64,000 nt of DNA, from contig CM049310.1 of the NCBI GenBank assembly GCA_026874595.1, forward strand, positions 43,157,558 to 43,221,557. The letters run 5' to 3'. The translations under genes and the position numbers were made by a program. Position 1 is the first letter of the stretch. Every line of letters begins with the position of its first letter. Below, piece by piece: positions 36,850-48,241 of the stretch. The notes under the pieces were generated by a model. That model was not told the DNA's origin. It saw only the letters and a program-made list of their open reading frames with translations, and did no database searches. Source of the DNA: Sipunculus nudus (lineage: Eukaryota > Annelida > Sipuncula > Golfingiida > Sipunculidae).

Positions 36850-37340
36850 CGCGTATGTTTAAGGATAAAGATTTTCTTATTATTTTCCATGTAAGTCCAA
36901 ATGATGAAAATGACTGCAAATAGAAAAAAAAATCAACTAGACCTGAGACAATTAGTTCAATGCCTGAATACCGTCATGTGTTTTCCGCTTTCGTGCATAT
37001 TTTAAATGCCTGGAATCTATAAACAGTTTGAAAATAACACATCTTTCATTGGGTGATTGTAATCAAAACCATCAACTGGCAACCTACGCCATCCGCAGGC
37101 CAGGGATGTGACCTTCTTCTCATATAACCAGGCACGTTTAAATAGTTCTGGTGAACCTCTTGGCTGTGTGTCTAGCTCGTGCTTGCTATTGTTACACAGC
37201 ACTGAATTGAGGCTCATCTCTCCCTTATTATCGTCTAGTCACACGTTGAAGGCGCTGTCAAAGATGTTGCCGACAGACTCGATCAAGTACGAGACGCCAC
37301 CTTCATCGGGAGGTATTTACCTTGAATGCCCTGAGTGGTT
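36850..37340. other. Non-coding stretch leading into a promoter-like patch
   Basis: AT-rich to about 37010, then near-balanced. A minus-strand frame at 37017-37217 and a plus-strand one at 37108-37356 overlap; neither is recognised. Confidence 0.35.
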
Positions 37341-37440
37341 ACCTCCCGGAAGTTGACTATGGCGGCTTCCGGTTGTCTGGTCATGGAACGGAAGCTCGCG
37401 AGATCTGCCGTTTCCAGTTTGGCGGACCCCGATGCCTGAC
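37340..37440. promoter_or_regulatory. ETS/YY1 promoter-like patch
   Basis: CCGGAAGT (37346-37353), ATGGCGGC (37359-37366) and CTTCCGG (37366-37372) lie within 27 bp, followed by ACGGAAG near 37387 and TTTGGCGG near 37419. Clustered ETS sites with an ATGGCGGC YY1-type core are typical of CpG-type housekeeping promoters. There is no TATA box, and direction cannot be told. Confidence 0.4.
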
Positions 37441-37624
37441 ACGTCAATCTTAATTAACTTAGAAGAACTGCCTTTGGGGCACTAATAAAATTATGTTGTT
37501 TATATTAACTCTGGTATTTTCTCGGCAGAAAGTGCTTCTGTAATGAAGCATCGGTAATTAAGCACAGCTCATATTGTTCTGAAACAAATTTGCTGACTCT
37601 GCTAGCAGATGCAAAGGATGGATT

Positions 37625-37707
37625 GCCATGGAACCTAAACACCTGTCACCATGGTTACCATACACCTGCCACTATGGATACTAAACAACTGTTGCATGGG
37701 TTAACAA
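37625..37707. repeat. 23-bp tandem repeat with E-boxes and an X-box
   Basis: About 3.5 units begin with CCATGG or a variant at 37626, 37649, 37672 and 37694. They carry ACACCTGTC, ACACCTGCC and ACAACTGTT at the same place, that is E-box-like CANNTG cores. The second unit creates GTCACCATGGTTAC (37645-37658), an exact GTNRCCNNGGYNAC X-box. Confidence 0.7.
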
Positions 37708-38044
37708 TTGAACTGAGTCAGAATCATCAGGTTAAATAAAATGCAGTGAGCTCAGGATCAAATGAATATTCTGAAGGACATATTATAATATACAAAATTT
37801 ATAATATTCAAATTACTTGATATATAAGACAAATAATGAATTCCTCACGATTTTTTTTTAAATCTTTTGTTATTAACTCCTACCTGAATTGATTCAATTA
37901 GTCATCAACTGCAAGGATCACTCGTGGAGCACTCTGACAGTGCGTCACTGCAACTTCTTTGCCTGTATGCACTAAAACATATTTCGTATAATTTATATTA
38001 CATATATTTTGTAAATTGCTTCCTATTATACTTATAAAATTATA

Positions 38045-38088
<44 letters not shown>

Positions 38089-38289
38089 TATATTAAATTA
38101 TCTATATTTTTTATGCTTCAAAATTTTATTTTTTTATGTTTTAAATATGTTTACAATATTGTTAACCTAATACGGATAATGTTGGTTTATTTATACAATT
38201 CATCTTTTAAAAAAATTGATCCATGAACAATGGGAGCGTCGAATCCGTGGGATAACAATATATTGTATATGGCCTAAATGCGGATTATC
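37708..38289. other. AT-rich stretch with TA microsatellite
   Basis: Contains an imperfect (TA)n of about 54 bp at 38040-38093. No gene recognised. Confidence 0.6.
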
Positions 38290-38517
38290 TCAGCGAAATG
38301 TTTTACTGCATTTAGTACAACGTGTAATACTATTGCATCCATAGTTTAAAAATCGTTTCGCACCTTCTACAAATAAATTAATCACCAAAGTAATTCCAAA
38401 TAACCACTTTAGTACAAGTTTTCCGATGGAAACTACCCTTTGTTCATTTAGTAACATAGGAGATCTAGGAGAATCCCCTTTTGGTGGCGAAGATATGACA
38501 ATAGGTGACACTGCCAT
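38290..38517 (-). CDS. Candidate small membrane protein frame, unknown
   Basis: A 75-codon minus-strand frame starts at an ATG (38517-38515) and ends in TGA. The N-terminus MAVSPIVISSPPKGDSPRSP is rich in Ser-Pro pairs. Residues of about 32-50 (KLVLKWLFGITLVINLFV) form one hydrophobic segment long enough to cross a membrane. The tail has a Cys cluster (CNSITRCTKCSK). A minus-strand TATAAAAA lies at 38570-38563, 46 bp before the ATG, which is unusually well placed. The composition is more protein-like than most frames here, but I recognise no family and chance is not excluded. Confidence 0.25.
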   Translation of the reverse strand: MAVSPIVISSPPKGDSPRSPMLLNEQRVVSIGKLVLKWLFGITLVINLFVEGAKRFLNYGCNSITRCTKCSKTFR

Positions 38518-38562
38518 ATCTTAGCACGTCTATACGGTATTTAACGGAAGTAATATGATTCA

Positions 38563-38570
38563 TTTTTATA
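38563..38570 (-). promoter_or_regulatory. TATA box upstream of the 38.5-kb frame
   Basis: TATAAAAA on the minus strand; a start about 30 bp downstream would leave a very short leader before the ATG at 38517. Confidence 0.25.
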
Positions 38571-40170
38571 AAGGTCAATGTGGTTATATCATTTCTTGGG
38601 TCCGTGATACCACCTGTGTATATGAATAACACATTGCCCACCTCCGCCGTGGGCTTAAATTTTGTTCTCGGTAGGCAAGCCAGGGAAGTAACAGGTATAT
38701 TGGTATAACAGGTACCGTATCAGCCTTGGATTTGTTTCAGCTGGGGTCGTAAATTAGGCTTATTGTAACTCATCCTGTAAAATAATATATGTATATATCA
38801 CTTTTTACAAAAGTAAGGATACAATCATAATGCCAGGATGCAATTGATAAAAGAATGACACAAGTTTACTTATGACACAAAGATAGTGTATAAGAGAAAT
38901 TTAGAAGAGTGAAAATTGGCTGCATGTAAAACCAAATAGAATTGTTTTAAGAATATATTGAGTCCTGAATATACTAATTTATTCAGCAAAATAAACTCGA
39001 TTTTATTGACATATAAAAAAAGGCAGGAGCTTGGTCGCCTTAAACTGTAGGTTGTGCACAATAAAGACAGAGACGTAAGATCCAGACAAAGAGACACACA
39101 AACACTTAGTTCCGAACACATTGTAGTCGAACTTAAAATGCAAATTAAAAATAGTTTAGAAGTACGACAGTACGTTGACATTCAAACCTGCATTCATATA
39201 GCTTATATAGAGTAATGTTGACAGAAATATCACGGTTTAAACTTTTAATCTGTATTTCTGTGATAACTGACGGTGATAATAAGACTTGAAAATATGTACA
39301 CTATGTCCTTAAAAGATAGACTATCATAACGTATTGGAAGTTTTTTTATTGGCGCTCTTATTACATTAATCAGTTAACCTTTAAAATAAGTATACCAGTT
39401 CTGAATTTTTAGTTCTTGATACAGCTACCACTGCAACTGCAAGGGCTGTCATTTTCATTCGGTTGCTGGAGTGGTGTTACAACCACCGAGACAGAAGACA
39501 CACAGACATGTGGAGGTTTATTTCATGAGACCTGAGCCAAATTTGATAAGACAGTTTACGAACCGAGATAAGATCTTCAATATCGTCTAGAGAGAGGACA
39601 CTGCTCCATAAACACAAAAAGGAATCAAAGGTGTCCGTCCTTGACCTACCTTAATAACTCCAATGATTACCATAAGGATTCTAGAAATTTACATTATTTA
39701 GAAATTGACCTATTTATTTTCTTTTGACATCATAATATAGGTAACTTTGATTTTTATGTAACAATTGTGTAACACTTTATTTGTAATTCGAATATGTATT
39801 TTAGGCATAAAAAACCTTTAGGGATAATAAAGAAGATTGAACCCTCCGTGTGGACAGAAAATGTTATTAACAAATCTGTTGTGATAATATAACTGTATCT
39901 ACTTATCGTTAAAACTTTAGAACCAGCCCCTGGTGGTGATATGATTAGCCGGGTTCGACAGGACATGGTTATCTATCTGCATGTACTTTCTCTCTCACTC
40001 GCACACAAAGATTATCATCATCATCATTAAAAATCTATCTGTATCCTTTAGTTAGATTTTATTATTGCGACCCCACATATGTCTTTGCTAATTTGTCAAT
40101 TGAGGAAAAAGTCACTAAGTGTAAAAGTGCTGGCATTTCTCTCTGATCACAATCATAAGACAGAGAGTAA
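38571..40170. other. AT-rich non-coding stretch
   Basis: No gene or repeat recognised. At 39944-39960 an isolated B-box-like CCGGGTTCGACAGG has no A box at a suitable distance. Confidence 0.45.
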
Positions 40171-40183
40171 CGCCATCTGCAGG
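40171..40183 (-). promoter_or_regulatory. CTCF-like site, minus orientation
   Basis: On the minus strand CCTGCAGATGGCG, close to the CTCF core pattern. Confidence 0.35.
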
Positions 40184-40200
40184 TGATGGTTCTAATAAAC

Positions 40201-40203
<3 letters not shown>

Positions 40204-40251
<48 letters not shown>

Positions 40252-40264
40252 CGGGGGGGGGGGG
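40204..40264. repeat. (GA)n microsatellite followed by G12
   Basis: About 46 bp of pure AG (40204-40249), then AGGC and 12 consecutive G (40253-40264). Confidence 0.97.
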
Positions 40265-42947
40265 AAGGTCAAACAAGAAACTGGAATTATTGAACGTACA
40301 ACATTTGTTACCATCAGTTTTGGAACATCCTTTATAAACGTGTCTCTGATAAATATATAAACAAGGCTGACCAAGCCGAAAATACGACATCGGACACATG
40401 GGAGAGAACTAGTCTTTGCCTGGCCCATTTGTTATTTTAAAGACAGAACATAATTTACGCTAAAAGTGGGAATAGAAAAGATCACCTTTGTTTGTGGTGG
40501 AGACAAATTAAATTCTCATTGGTATTCTTAAGGTAGTTTTTAGTAATCTTTAGTAAAAAAACGTAAAAGGCATAAGCCTTCTTTACTGTATGGTCGACTT
40601 ATGACGAAGGCGGTTTGCAAGCTGCCTGAAATATTTAAAGGAACAAATGACGTGTTTCTTTAATCTTTTACCTTTTAGGAAAAGACTTCCATCGCGGAAA
40701 TCAGAGACAACACTCCGCAAAAATGCTAAAAGTATATTAAATAATCTAATAGTTTATCATATGAAAACTTTAATAGTTCTTCCTCCCCTCAGGCCAAAAC
40801 ACACAGTATCCCACATAAATTAATAACTTTTCTGCATCTTTCATATGAGCAAAAAACACAGGCTTAAGCAAACACACGCAAATCTCCGTTTCTTAAGAGC
40901 TTTCAGTATAACTTAAACCAATCCTTTTTCTTTAATGTCATTTTTATATACAAGTATATTTTGATAGGTATATACAACATGGTCTGAGTCATTTCTGATA
41001 TGTTAATCTGCAAAAAAGTTTTCTTAGTCTCATTTTGTAAAAAAAAATTAATATAAGGGTTATTTCGTCCGGTATTTCACTTAACGTCTAAAGGTAACAA
41101 ATAAATTCAAGGGTCAAATTCGTATTTTCGCAAGCTGACCAAATTGTGTCTCTAGTTTCCCATGCCTTAGTTGCATAGTACAGATGCCACGTTTATGTCA
41201 GGAAGAGCTTTACGGACTTTCATTTAGATTTATATAGTTATAACATGTTCTTCTTTCAGAATGGTAATATTTCATTCATACTGAATAATTTAAACTTTTC
41301 ATATAATGATGGCAGTTATAACGGCAGGTCAAGAACAGGGAACAGCTTTCCAGTCATAAGTTATTCGTTAGTTGTACAAAAAATGTATCAAAAGTACGTT
41401 GTATCAACCTCGTTTTAGTAAAATACAACCGACGGTGCAAAAATTCTCAGACTGAAGTTTTCAAATAAAACACAATTGTTCTGACTCTCTGATGTGCATA
41501 ACGTTTGGTTTTTTCAGTGGAACAGATTTTTAAGATTAAGCTGGAAAATGTGTGTATTGTATCAATAAACTATGTCAGAACCAAACAAAATAAAATAATA
41601 TTTTTAATGTTTAATATTTTTTATTCGAGCAAAATAGGGGGGGGGGGACTTTTCGTTCCGGCGATGGTTATTTTGAAAAGCGTGTATATATATATATATA
41701 CAGTGGGACAGACCTCTTTGGTTGATGGTATGTCCCTTATCTGGGCCCTCTACCCGTGACGTAGTACCGTTGAAGATTAAATGATACAGTGATGAATGGC
41801 ACGGCACCGTGTGGAACAAAGGTACTTTCACTAATTACTGGCACCACCATGCATCATCAAGACGCATGTGGAAGGCGCTGAAAGAGACGGGATGGGCCTA
41901 AGGAGTAGCCTTGGACTTGCCCGCGAATTTTACACAGCTAAGATAAAATAACAGAACATGATGAAATATGCCCGCCTACACCATTTTGAATAGTTGTTGG
42001 CAGGAGTTAATTTAAGGCAATCGCGGATGAACAAAAAATGTGAAAATTATTGAATATTTAAACCGTCCGATTCGTCCGTAATACAAAGTACCACATGCAC
42101 ATCATTCAAATTCCATGATGTTATTCATTTAAATTGTATGCAGAATTAGGGATCGGCATTTCTATTTATACCTAGAATAGATGTATATGTATATATTTAT
42201 ATATCTTAATTATACTTGTCCGGTCTCTATATTATATGTGTATAACAATATATCGGCCGATAATTTATATTAAAGTTTAGTTTATATAACGGACCGTTTA
42301 TTTAGCCCAATCCAAAGCTTTCACGATTTAGTTCAGCAAAAAAAAAAGAAATAGCAGTGACGATGACATTAAGGGATCTCCTGTTTGGAGGCAGAAAGCA
42401 ACATTACCGACAGTTATGGAAAAACCACAGACTGGTTGGATAGGTCCATGGCTCTGTTTGAGTGGCAGCTCCACATTGAATCCATTTCTTTCGAGAGATT
42501 TTTGGATCAAATCGTTCTTATGGCGTAGAAACTGCGCTTAAGCAAGAATGCCTGGACGGTGTTATTATTTAGATGTATATGAAGTCCCTCGTCGCCATGA
42601 AAGACGGGACATGAAAAAAGTGATCCCGTTTGGCATGCCATGTCGTTCTATACCTTAAAGTATGAAAAGTGGTTTATGCAATTGAAAATAAAAGAAACAA
42701 GGCCACAATTGCCCAGTGTTAAAAAAATTTAGCGTATGACTAAAGCATGGAAAAATTACTCTCTTCGCCAGAAATTCAGGACACCTGTAAGCCTAGATTT
42801 CGGCCAAGATGCAAGACATTCCAAAATTGATTGATGTATGAATCTTTAAATGTAACCTATTATATACAATGCATGTAAATATTGCAGCGGTATAACCATA
42901 TGTTATACATTAGTCGTTCACAATTTAGAATGTACGGTCACAGGTGT
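40265..42947. other. AT-rich stretch with small repeats
   Basis: No gene recognised. G11 at 41637-41647, a short (TA)n at 41686-41701 directly followed by CAGTGGGACAGACC, and AT-rich DNA at 42180-42300. Confidence 0.45.
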
Positions 42948-42960
42948 TGCCATCTGCTGG
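42948..42960 (-). promoter_or_regulatory. CTCF-like site, minus orientation (best match)
   Basis: On the minus strand CCAGCAGATGGCA, an exact fit to CCASYAGRKGGCR, the vertebrate and insect CTCF core. Confidence 0.45.
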
Positions 42961-43017
42961 AATCTTTGTTCTATTTGTTTTGGGATAATTATCTCTAGTT
43001 ATTTTATCAGAAAGCCC

Positions 43018-43276
43018 TTACCGGGCCCATGGTAAAATCGAATTCTCAGGGGAGAATTGGATCCGCATATCGTGCGCGGTATAGCGCCAATGGGCTCTGG
43101 TTACCATATGCATGACCTAGAGATGCTGCGCGACCTAGCGGAATTTGACATCATCAGGCCCATGTCGCATTGTTTACCGCCCGCCCATTAAATGCCTTAT
43201 GCGATTTCATATCATATCCCGCATATACCACGTTCTGCTGTCGCACTCCTGATATCGCATACCGCCCGCCCGGTAA
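43018..43276. repeat. GC-rich block bounded by a 9-bp inverted repeat
   Basis: TTACCGGGC at 43018-43026 recurs inverted (GCCCGGTAA) at 43268-43276. Inside, ACCGCCCGCCC occurs twice (near 43176 and 43261) and GCATATCG/GATATCGCAT words recur. No target duplication is visible, so it may be a degraded foldback element or a structured regulatory block. Confidence 0.4.
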
Positions 43277-44269
43277 ACGCAGTTAAAGGCTCAGATGATA
43301 TGAGCTGAATTTATGAACATTTTAATAAGTACCACGCATTAGAAGTTGCCTTTATCTTGAAATAGTTCACTTTGCAGAACAAATGGCTCTAAATGGGTAC
43401 CATAGGAACATGAGTGAGCAGATGGAATACTTGCTTAATCTCATGAACTGAATTTTTGTATCAGCAAAACGTCTTTCGGTTAATTAAAATTTAATAAACA
43501 AAATATTAATTTAATTGAAACTGACATTTCCCTACACATCGAATATAATTGAATTGGAACTGAAATTTTAAAAACATTCCTGATTTTGAATTGAATTCGA
43601 ATTTAGAAATTTGAATGGACCATATGTCCGATATGTCTTGATGATTTTAAAAATGACAAAGATTATCAGTGTTAATACGGCTATAAGAAACTGAATTTTA
43701 TGCGTGATAAAATATAATATCCTACTGTCTTTTACTTTTTTATGTGTATAGTCATCGCCCTTATAAACATACAGCTATTAATTCATTACCCACTACCTCC
43801 CAGTGGTTAGCTATGGAGATAATTTAAAGTTAATATATGTTTACTTCCGTCTGCCTGTAAATGAACATCGCTGATACTACTTGTTTCATTCAATTAGGAT
43901 ACCAGTGATATTTTATAACTACATCCTAAAATAACTCAACACTTTTAAAAATATATTCTATTTTCAGCCGTCGATGAACCTGTTAGGAACGAGTGACTTT
44001 AAGTTTATATTTAGAACTACGTTGATTCATAATTTTTATAATAATGACGTCACTTCCTGAGAGAGCATCCACTAAGTTTTTACCGGTTGCTTTGTTTAGA
44101 CATGTCCTTTCAATGAGGCGACGCTTTGCGTCAGAGTAACGCTATACGCCGCAAATGTATCAAAACCTTTCTCTCAAATTAGTATTATTAATGTCGCGCT
44201 TTGTCAAAGCTGCTGGGTTGGGTAGGTGATTTTTATTTTTACTTCGTCTGAGTGATGGCATGACTATGA
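43277..44269. other. AT-rich stretch with one CRE
   Basis: No gene. A TGACGTCA followed directly by CTTCCTG (ETS-like) lies at 44045-44058. Confidence 0.45.
44045..44052. promoter_or_regulatory. CRE palindrome
   Basis: Complete TGACGTCA, next to an ETS-like CTTCCTG. Confidence 0.4.
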
Positions 44270-44600
44270 GAAAGGGAAGCATGGCTCCCACCGCGCGCCG
44301 GAACGTGGCTGCCGAGAGCGGAGTGTTTGAGGGAAAGCCGAGTCCCAGTCAATAGCCGAGCAGCTACCGCGCGCAGGCAGGAAACGCCCTGCGCAATCTA
44401 AGTCTGCCACAATGAGGCGCCTTGCTCAGACCGCCCCACCATCCCGCTAACCGTGTAATTACAGGCGCTCAGGCTTCCAAAGCAAGCACAAACCAAATGG
44501 TTACCCAGGTGACGAGTCTGCTTGCTTCCAAGGGTCCAAAAAGACACCCGGTGGTAGGAACTGGGCTTACCCATGTCTAGAAACGGATAAACGAGACAAA
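44270..44600. other. GC/CpG-rich island, candidate regulatory element
   Basis: Very GC-rich compared with both sides (ACCGCGCGCCGG, CTACCGCGCGCAGG). It contains GTGTAATTACAGG, a homeodomain-type site, and a GCTTCCAAAG...TTGCTTCCAAG repeat. No open frame of note and no simple repeat. Confidence 0.4.
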
Positions 44601-45360
44601 GAGCGTTATAGGGAAATATTAAGGTATCCTTACTGAAACTTGGGAGTATGGGCTTCCAAAGGAAAACAACCTTATAGGTAAGCTACAGGTTTTCTAACTT
44701 TTTTGGTCATATTTTATTCACATACCTTTATTGCACAACAATTTTATGCCATCTAGACATTGAAAATATTTGCATAGTGTGTGTTCGGGTACATTCCCGC
44801 CAAAATAATTTGTCGTCTGTAAAACGCACGTAGTTGTCGCAATTTTTTTTCGTTTTACATTATCTTATAATCATTTTAAAAGTTTCTTCGTTTCGTACCG
44901 TCGCTTATCATTTAAAATAAAAACCAGATTTTTTTATTTAAAAAAAAAAACCTTTGCCTTCATTTTGTTTCCTTCAACCCGGAGACCATTACCTTGTTTT
45001 ATATAAATGTCAATAACTGAACAAGAGCGGTTTAACCAAAAAAAGATTTTTTAATATAACTTTCTATAAAGAAAGTATTAATACTCATATACTCAAGTAT
45101 GGCCTCAAGAGTTTAACACAATTTCTGGCTGCATGTTTATTGGCGGTAACTGATTAGCTAAATAATAAATATGGAAATCATTCCATTATGAACAGAAATA
45201 CGCTATAATATCAGAAAATACGCAAATTATCTTTACAAAAGGATTTACTGGTAGATACATAAACAAAAAGTATCGCGGAAAAAGTTTCTTAAGGAAATGT
45301 TTGAATATATATATAAAAGTAATTGCTTACAAATGTGTTTCATTCATATAAAGAGAATAT
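44601..45360. other. AT-rich non-coding stretch
   Basis: Long A and T tracts (44846-44853 and 44930-44950); nothing else recognised. Confidence 0.5.
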
Positions 45361-45830
45361 AGGTGTGAGGAGATTGGCAAGGAGATATGACTGGCGGTTA
45401 CTGCGGTGTCGAGGACTGGGATTTTCTACGCTCCTCCCCGCGACAAAACCTCCTCTAAGGGAAGCGCCCCTTCGTCTCAAAACACGGCAGGCTTAAATGG
45501 CCTGCAAGGCATAGCTCCTATTTCACTGCTAGTTCAGTAATGCCCATGTGATTTGTTAAGACAGCGAGCTGTTAACGGTCTGTACCTAAAGGCTTTCCGG
45601 CCAGGACCTCCTAGCTATATTGTATTATGGGACAACCAAGCCGCATACCTCATGGTAACATGCACTTCTCTATAGATCACTATATCATCCATGTTACCGT
45701 TTGTTCGAAGACCTTTACCGCACTCACTTTGTGGTCTTCAGCTCGCTTCCTGAAGGTCGCAATGAGAAAGTGACGTCACAGCCGTCATCAAAGGCAACCA
45801 GCCTATCACTCTTCCAAGTGCTAGGTTGTG
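45361..45830. other. GC-richer island with CRE
   Basis: Near-balanced, low-repeat block. It contains a CRE at 45771-45778 followed by CATCAAAGGC (TCF-like), and CATGGTAAC / CATGTTACC half X-boxes about 45 bp apart (45651 and 45690 region). Confidence 0.35.
45771..45778. promoter_or_regulatory. CRE palindrome
   Basis: Complete TGACGTCA at the right side of the island. Confidence 0.4.
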
Positions 45831-45906
45831 ATAATTTATATAATATTATAGGATGTTGGAGGAAAATAAAACAGCAGTAGTAAAGTCAGGGTTTTCATAA
45901 TTATGT

Positions 45907-45908
<2 letters not shown>

Positions 45909-45985
<77 letters not shown>

Positions 45986-45986
45986 G
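45909..45986. repeat. (AT)n microsatellite
   Basis: About 78 bp, interrupted once by AAT. Confidence 0.97.
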
Positions 45987-46499
45987 TGCCATTTGTGTTT
46001 GCAAACTTAACTTTCACAAGCTTTTAATTTTTTATTTGCATGAAATCACGTAGACACATGTTTTTTCTCTATTTCGCTCGCTGTACAATATAAAAAAGAG
46101 TTAAAGTAAAAAAGACTGTAAAAATGATTTCCTATTTTTTGTGCTCAAAAATACATAGCGAGCGCACGCATACACACAGAAAATGTGTGTGTTGTATGTA
46201 GTGGGTGCGCGTCCCGTATCCATGTATTTACAGAATCACCTGATAACGTTATATGAAGTCTGGTTTCTTCTATCTTTTTCGTTCTGTGAGAGATAATGGG
46301 GAATGAAGGAGAGACAATATTTCTGGACGCAAAAAGATTTTTTTTTACAACAATGTCCCTAAAAAAATAAAACAAAACAAGCCAACATGAAATCAGGCAC
46401 TTCAAAATCCTTTGTTAACGCTCCAATGAAGAATCAGCTATTGTGTTCCTATACATAAAACAGATTTATGAGGCAGGTGGGATCTATGGGTAAAAAAAA
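45987..46499. other. AT-rich non-coding stretch
   Basis: Short CA/TG-rich patch at 46165-46195; nothing else recognised. Confidence 0.45.
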
Positions 46500-46720
46500 A
46501 ACTCCCCCGCGGGGATTATGACGTCACATCCGTTAATTACATATAGAGTTTGCTGTTGCTGATAGCGAGAGTCGGTAAGCGCATTATCGCGCTAAAACCC
46601 GGCTAGGTTTGTATTATTGTATCACACGGCAAAACAGAGACGTCGCATTGGATGAGAGGGCTTCGTTACTCATCACGGGCGCGTTGCCATGGCGACCAGT
46701 TGTCGCGCAGGGCCAGTAGA
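46500..46720. promoter_or_regulatory. CpG-rich regulatory-type patch with CRE and X-box
   Basis: A CRE at 46519-46526 and an X-box GTTGCCATGGCGAC at 46683-46696 lie in one short CpG-rich block that also holds GCGCATTATCGCGC (near-palindrome, about 46578-46591). The motif mix is promoter-like, but no TATA box or clear downstream gene is seen. Confidence 0.4.
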
Positions 46721-47232
46721 CCTAAGAACACATAGGGTTATTATATACTTTGTTATTCTAATTCCTTAACACAGCGTTTTGGCCAGCCTTACCTCAAGCT
46801 CACATAATTAATACCCGAAGCACACAACGCACGCTGGTCAGAGTAACCTCATTGTAATTTTGGACGAAACTCTAACCGTGTTCTAAATGCCGGGTTACAA
46901 GCGTATTTATATCAGGCATAATATAATGATTTTTTTAATCGATGCTTGCTCTGGCGCTGAGGTTAAGTCCGTCTTTATTTTCATGTTGAGCCAGGTCTGT
47001 TGTAAAATACTATTGGATGACTCAATTATATTGTGTAATCTAGACTTGGAGAGATGTTTCATAATGTGCGTGACTTTTTCAAACCTAAAAGTCACCAACA
47101 ACATTATAAAAAAGTAACCCGAACTTTTATAAATTAATATATTTTATTAGATGTTCCCCTTTATCTAATATATCTAATGCAGGCAGAGCGCGACAGACCG
47201 ACAGACAGAAGGGGTGCGGTAGAAAACATCTT

Positions 47233-47236
<4 letters not shown>
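46721..47236. other. AT-rich non-coding stretch
   Basis: No gene recognised; overlapping sense/antisense frames at 46887-47117 and 46907-47104 look like chance. Confidence 0.45.

Positions 47237-47282
<46 letters not shown>
47237..47282. repeat. (TA)n microsatellite
   Basis: About 46 bp of alternating TA. Confidence 0.97.
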
Positions 47283-47285
<3 letters not shown>

Positions 47286-48241
47286 GGTATAACACAAATA
47301 TACGCGTTTAAAGCATAGTTGTTATCATCAGTTCATTTTGATAATAAAATATTGAAACAAATATGCTTAATATGGAAATCAGAGCTTCAGTAAATTGCTA
47401 ATCGGTGTTTTATTGAATTCTAAAGTTGCAGTAAACAAGACTAGCAACAGTATGTTGTAAAATGTATTTTAAAGTTAGAGCGTTCTTGTGCAATGTACTG
47501 TATGGCTTTGGTATATGATACATGTCAAAATGTTGCCGACACGACAGGAAATACTTATAAATAACAAGCCAATTTGTGGCCATATACGTGGGCGTGAGCT
47601 TAATATCCCAAGTACTTCAAGACAACATCCTAAGAAATATCAGAGAAAGTGATTAACAGAGTGCTCAGAGGATCCAAGGCACGGAAAGAAACGGACTGTC
47701 AGGAGAATGTATAATCATCAACACTTTCACGAGATATATTCAGAGAAGATATCTGATGACGGAACATGCCCGGCTTTTAACACCATCTGTCGTTCATATA
47801 AATGTAGATTATAATCTCAGACAAGCCTCGGTCTTTGCCCAGCAGTGCTATGTAATGATGTAGTTTTAAGTTTAACAAACAAACTAACAAACAAACTACG
47901 CTGATCACAAAAAAAAAGACACAACGATCTTCTTTGGCGTAAGTCCTCCCATTCTTCTTCAACTTCTTCTTCATCTTATCATTATCATTATCATTTTTAT
48001 ATATATATTTTTTATATATTTATAGTTTTATCACATTTCAATCCACAGTTCAAAATTACATAAAATAAAGGACCTGTTTTTATCAGTTCTGTAGAAATGA
48101 ACATTCTTGTCTCTCTGTTAGTTACTGATTTCTCTGCTTGAAGACCCCACGGTTATTCGCTTACGACTGTTTTACTCAACAGGAACACGGTTTCTTCTTT
48201 TATTATCTGACTACTGTAACAGATACCACACTGTTAGAGCG
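47283..48241. other. AT-rich non-coding stretch
   Basis: Small imperfect repeats (AACAAACAAAC at 47875, TCATTATCATTATCATT near 47977). No gene. Confidence 0.45.

Noticed and set aside
39944-39960. tRNA B box (CCGGGTTCGACAGG)
   Set aside because: No A box at a workable distance and no arms that pair.
41701-41760. DNA-transposon end starting CAGTGGGACAGACC after (TA)n
   Set aside because: No inverted partner was found, and the TA context is explained by the microsatellite.
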